A DNA stretch of 64,000 nt, taken from positions 53,123-117,122 of the forward strand of contig JADDQE010000040.1 in NCBI GenBank assembly GCA_016781525.1, written 5' to 3'. This DNA comes from a bacterium. Its GTDB lineage: Bacteria > Chloroflexota > Chloroflexia > Chloroflexales > Kallotenuaceae. Positions 61,005-64,000 of the stretch are shown here, piece after piece. The notes beneath the pieces were generated by a model, which saw nothing but the letters and a program-made list of their open reading frames with translations, was not told where the DNA came from and made no database searches. Within the stretch, counting starts at the first letter, position 1; the number at the start of each line of letters is the position of its first letter. The translations under genes were made by a program, and so were the position numbers.

Positions 61005-61881
61005 ATCCTCGAACTGCGAGCAGCTCGCCTTCGGGAATATCGCCGATGTTGATCCCAACCATCGCCTCGCCCAAGCCTTTACTTACCTCGGCAATGATCT
61101 TGGGGTCATTGTAGTGCGTCGTGGCTTCGACAATAGCCTTAGCGCGGCGCGCCGGGTCACCGGATTTGAATATGCCCGAGCCGACGAAGACACCGTCGAC
61201 CCCAAGCTGCATCATCAGTGCCGCATCAGCTGGGGTGGCAATACCGCCAGCTGCGAAGTTGACGACCGGCAGCTTACCTGCTTCGGCGACTTCGCGGACT
61301 AGCTCATACGGTGCCTGCATTTCCTTCGCCGCGACGAATAGCTCGTCCTCGTTCATGCTCTGCAGCCGGCGGATATCCGCAAAGAGCTGACGCGCATGGC
61401 GCACGGCCTCCACGACGTTACCCGTGCCCGCCTCGCCCTTGGTGCGAATCATTGCCGCGCCTTCGTTGATGCGGCGCAGTGCTTCGCCAAGATTGCGACA
61501 ACCACAGACAAACGGGACATTGAACTTGTGCTTGTTAATGTGGTTATGCTCGTCTGCCGGTGTCAGCACTTCGCTTTCGTCAATGTAGTCAATACCGAGT
61601 GCTTCGAGTAACTGAGCCTCAACAAAGTGGCCGATGCGTGCTTTCGCCATCACCGGAATCGTTACTGCTTCGATAATGCCCTGAATCATTTCAGGATCGC
61701 TCATGCGCGCTACACCGCCATGCTTGCGAATGTCGGCCGGCACACGCTCGAGCGCCATGACTGCGACCGCCCCGGCCTCTTCAGCGATGCGTGCCTGTTC
61801 TGGAGTGACGACGTCCATAATGACGCCACCCTTGAGCATCTGCGCCAAGCCGGCTTTGGTTCTAAAGGTTGATTTTTCCAT
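61000..61881 (-). CDS. pdxS: pyridoxal 5'-phosphate synthase lyase subunit PdxS
   Basis: A 293-residue (beta/alpha)8 enzyme that makes PLP from ribose-5-P, glyceraldehyde-3-P and ammonia. [48 protein letters not shown] is invariant in the family. The imine lysines lie in [11 protein letters not shown] (~80) and [10 protein letters not shown] (~150). [14 protein letters not shown] and [19 protein letters not shown] are also present. GGGAG precedes ATG 61881. Confidence 0.98.
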   Translation of the reverse strand: MEKSTFRTKAGLAQMLKGGVIMDVVTPEQARIAEEAGAVAVMALERVPADIRKHGGVARMSDPEMIQGIIEAVTIPVMAKARIGHFVEAQLLEALGIDYIDESEVLTPADEHNHINKHKFNVPFVCGCRNLGEALRRINEGAAMIRTKGEAGTGNVVEAVRHARQLFADIRRLQSMNEDELFVAAKEMQAPYELVREVAEAGKLPVVNFAAGGIATPADAALMMQLGVDGVFVGSGIFKSGDPARRAKAIVEATTHYNDPKIIAEVSKGLGEAMVGINIGDIPEGELLAVRGW

Positions 61882-61931
61882 CGGATATCTCCCGTATTGC
61901 CCTTAAGTGATAGCTGTTTTTATCTTAACAT

Positions 61932-61937
61932 ATTGTA
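61932..61937 (-). promoter_or_regulatory. extended -10 promoter of pdxST
   Basis: TGG-TACAAT on the minus strand, about 50 bases upstream of the pdxS ATG. The 35-base stretch after it is AT-rich. Confidence 0.55.
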
Positions 61938-62075
61938 CCATACGGAAACAGTGACAGAAGGAATGCTATACATGAGACATTATTTTAAGCTTGTCTTTAG
62001 CGATAAAAGTGGCATTCTTGTCAATCCTTTTACAAAGCCGAAATCGCATATCGAACTATCCGGCTCGGCTGTGCT

Positions 62076-62993
62076 TTACCCCGGTATGCTGGTCTCACGA
62101 TCCAAGCCTTGGTCTTCCCACGCCATCGGGTCTTCAAGCGGCTCGAGGTGGGTTATCACGCTAGTGTCGGCCAGCGCTCGACTAATGGTCAGTTCGAGCT
62201 CCTCGCACACATCATGGCCCTGCTGGACTGTCCATTCGCCAGGAACCAGCACGTGCAGCGAGACAAATCGACGCGGGCCCGCCTGCCGTGTTCGTATCGC
62301 ATGGAACATGAGGCCGCGGTTCGTGTAATGCTCCAGAATGCCGTTGATGATTTGCTGGTCGTCGGGTGGCAGGGCACTGTCAAGCAGTCCGTAGCCGGTC
62401 TCACGCAGAAGCCGTACCCCGATCCAGACGATATTGATCGCAACGGCGAACGCGATCAGTGGATCGAGCACTAGCCAGCCCGTCCATTCTACGAGGAGAA
62501 CGCCTAGGACGACACCACCCGTCGTCCATACATCTGTTAATAAATGTCGTGCGTCGGCGATGAGCGTAATCGAGCGAAGGCGCTGGCCCGCGCGCATCAA
62601 AATTAGTGCGACAACACCATTCAACACTGCCGCAACAATCGCCACCCCCAAACCTGCCGTGACTGCTTCCAATGGTTGCGGATAGCGTAGTCGCTCCCAA
62701 GCTGTCACAGCGATACTGCAGGCGGCAATCAGTACAAGCGCGCCCTCAAGCCCGCTCGCAAAATACTCCGCTTTAGAGTGACCATACGTGTGCTCGTCGT
62801 CGGGAGGCTGTGCAGCTAAGGTCAGCGCCCACAAAGCGATTAATGCGGCTATGAGATTAACTAACGACTCGGTCGCGTCGGAGAAGAGACCAACCGAGCC
62901 AGTCAGCGAGTAGGCCGTGGCCTTGAGCAGGATTGTTCCCAGCGCGGTTGCGATTGAGATTATGGCATAGAAGCGCGGTGATTGGCTATACAT
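62076..62993 (-). CDS. cation diffusion facilitator (CDF) metal exporter
   Basis: A 305-residue transporter with six helices and a cytoplasmic ferredoxin-like tail. Helix 2 reads SDATESLVNLIAAL. Helix 5 reads DARHLLTDVWTTGGV, with the HxxxD metal pair. YGHSKAEYFASGLEGALV lies between them. The helix-2 site has Asn where zinc exporters have Asp, as in the Mn/Fe-leaning subgroup. The metal cannot be fixed from sequence. A GGTACAAT box lies at 63096. Confidence 0.88.
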   Translation of the reverse strand: MYSQSPRFYAIISIATALGTILLKATAYSLTGSVGLFSDATESLVNLIAALIALWALTLAAQPPDDEHTYGHSKAEYFASGLEGALVLIAACSIAVTAWERLRYPQPLEAVTAGLGVAIVAAVLNGVVALILMRAGQRLRSITLIADARHLLTDVWTTGGVVLGVLLVEWTGWLVLDPLIAFAVAINIVWIGVRLLRETGYGLLDSALPPDDQQIINGILEHYTNRGLMFHAIRTRQAGPRRFVSLHVLVPGEWTVQQGHDVCEELELTISRALADTSVITHLEPLEDPMAWEDQGLDRETSIPG

Positions 62994-63461
62994 CTGGGTG
63001 TTTTCACAGCTCCCTGGCGCGACTCACGGCTACCGCTGCGGGAGCGCGTGCGTGCTAACCTGTGTCCGTACCTCTGCTCGCCTAGCCCAGATTGGATTGT
63101 ACCGCATCACCTAAGCTCTGCTTCGTCCTATGCTCCAATCTCGCTTTCGTGCACCGCAACCCGCCGGCGCCGATATCTGCCTAACCTCGTCAAGTGCCAA
63201 GCACGACTTGTTTAATAGATGTCCGCTACGTTTGGTCCCATGATTGCTAGGAGTGACATCAATCTAGCTGATCGAGAGAGTGAGGCCGACCAAGGAAAGG
63301 AGCTCAAGCTCTTTACAAATGATGAGGGCCAGGGATGAGTAAGGCGATTGCACAAGATATAGCGTCGCGTAGCGCAAGTGAGGCTGGCTATTGTGCAACA
63401 CTAACAGGCCCGTCGGCGTCCTACACATGTGACAGTGCTCGACAACAAGGAGGGGTGTACT
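62994..63461. other. 468-base spacer between divergent CDF and PspC genes
   Basis: The left part holds the CDF promoter candidate (TACAAT on the minus strand at 63096-63101, with CGG before it). The right part leads into the PspC gene with AAGGAGG at its end. Open frames here show no coding character. A GGAAAGGAGCTC segment near 63294 resembles a ribosome site without a following gene. No structured RNA was recognised. Confidence 0.4.
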
Positions 63462-63863
63462 ATGAACAGCTCGGGACGACTTACCCGGAGCAATACCGAT
63501 CGAATTGTCGCCGGTGTTTGTGGTGGAATTGCAAACTATCTCAAGGTGGATCCCATGCTGGTCCGTCTCGCGTTTGTGCTGCTTGTTTGGTTAGGTGGTG
63601 TATCACCCTTGATCTACCTGATCCTATGGGCCGTGCTCCCCACAGAGGCGACCATGAACCAAGGGTTTTCGCAACAGGTGCGGCAAAACCTCAGCGAAAT
63701 GGAGGAGCGGGCGACCTCAGTGGCGACAAAAGTCGGCGGCCATGTAAATCAGCTTGTTGGTGGCAACCGGACAAGTCAGTCCGGTCAGACCGGGCAGTCT
63801 AGTCCCGGCTCCGGAGCGCAGCAAGGTGATGGGCCAGCAACGGGGCCTACTCGGCGCCTCTAG
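63462..63863 (+). CDS. PspC domain membrane protein
   Basis: A 133-residue protein. RLTRSNTDRIVAGVCGGIANYLKVDPMLVRLAFVLLVWLGGVSPLIYLILWAVLPTE is a complete PspC domain with two hydrophobic segments. A short coiled stretch and a Ser/Gly/Gln-rich tail follow. PspC proteins sense envelope stress and, in enterobacteria, regulate PspA. No pspA is nearby. AAGGAGG lies nine bases before ATG 63462. Confidence 0.88.
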   Translation: MNSSGRLTRSNTDRIVAGVCGGIANYLKVDPMLVRLAFVLLVWLGGVSPLIYLILWAVLPTEATMNQGFSQQVRQNLSEMEERATSVATKVGGHVNQLVGGNRTSQSGQTGQSSPGSGAQQGDGPATGPTRRL

Positions 63864-63924
63864 CCCAAACCATGTCAATGACGATACTAATGCGTTCCAT
63901 TGCATAATCTTCCTGCGCAAAAGA

Positions 63925-63958
63925 ACGAGGCCGACTTCTTTGAAGAAGTCGGCCTCGT
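63925..63958 (-). terminator. terminator of the tRNA transcript
   Basis: A 16-bp perfect stem ACGAGGCCGACTTCTT with a tiny loop is followed on the minus strand by TCTTTTG. Confidence 0.8.
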
Positions 63959-63961
63959 CAT

Positions 63962-64000
63962 TGGTAGCGGCGGCTGGATTCGAACCAACGACCTTCGGGT
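63962..64000 (-). tRNA. 3' part of a tRNA gene, isotype outside the window
   Basis: Read on the minus strand, the last 39 bases give a T-arm (GTTGG, TTCGAAT, CCAGC), seven acceptor bases CGCCGCT, a discriminator A and an encoded CCA. The anticodon is beyond the window edge. The preceding CCCGAAGGTC is common in elongator tRNA-Met, but this does not prove the isotype. Confidence 0.85.

Noticed and set aside
63335-63802. ORF overlapping the PspC gene in another frame
   Set aside because: The PspC frame has the domain and the ribosome site. The other frame reads as low-similarity, Cys/Ser-rich sequence.

Overview
The window looks like a stretch of chromosome from a free-living, GC-rich bacterium of the phylum Chloroflexota, probably class Chloroflexia. 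This is an inference from gene content: a YloU/FakA pair followed by two DegV (FakB-type) genes, an AAA-R3H protein, an EF-P with an arginine tip, and a membrane protein with a Cys/His-rich N-terminal module that I associate with Chloroflexota. No rRNA, phage or insertion sequence was found. The left edge cuts an SbcD-like nuclease gene. The right edge cuts a tRNA gene read on the minus strand.

Regions. 1-5.9 kb: SbcD-like nuclease, an S41 C-terminal-protease homologue lacking its catalytic lysine, a JAMM peptidase, a PRC-barrel-like protein, a zinc-ribbon membrane protein, and a GH57 protein lacking the usual nucleophile. 5.9-18.2 kb: FtsW/RodA, two PhoU genes, RecG, Lgt, a class III aminotransferase, a phosphoesterase, an anchored FN3 protein and MnmG. 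18.2-30.9 kb: an AT-richer FkbM methyltransferase, RluE-like synthase, GNAT, purine nucleoside phosphorylase, PH-SHOCT protein, RecO, a helicase-free XPB-N-like protein, TerC, LysR-PrmC, a CAP protein, a HAD phosphatase and bL28. 31-35 kb: YloU-FakA-FakB-FakB fatty-acid activation genes. 35-42 kb: AroQ, M24 peptidase, EF-P, AccB, XseA-XseB, and an internally duplicated membrane protein.

42-48.4 kb is the most unusual region: a minus-strand operon for a complex I / group 4 [NiFe]-hydrogenase relative. It encodes NuoD-, NuoL-, HyfE-, NuoN-, NuoB- and NuoH-like subunits, with no NuoC, NuoI, NADH module or maturation genes nearby. The large subunit has CxxH in place of the first CxxC, keeps the C-terminal CxxC, and ends three residues after it. 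This fits the loosely defined energy-converting-hydrogenase-related (Ehr) group, whose reaction is not established. Next come a wrecked sugar-transporter gene and three GT4 glycosyltransferases (48.5-53.5 kb). The last stretch holds an SLC13 permease, a zinc-ribbon protein, Tmk with a c-di-AMP receptor, the AAA-R3H protein, PdxST, a CDF exporter and PspC.

A second theme is a dispersed family of degenerate 7-bp tandem repeats. I found it in five spacers between codirectional genes (PNP/PH, FakA/FakB, XseA/XseB, GT4/GT4, PdxS/PdxT). The left and right halves are roughly reverse complements, so the RNA could fold.

Promoters: several canonical sigma-70 sites are visible (lgt, the FN3 protein). 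There is a recurring extended -10 of the form GGTATAAT or TGGTACAAT, in two cases so close to the start codon that the mRNA should be leaderless.
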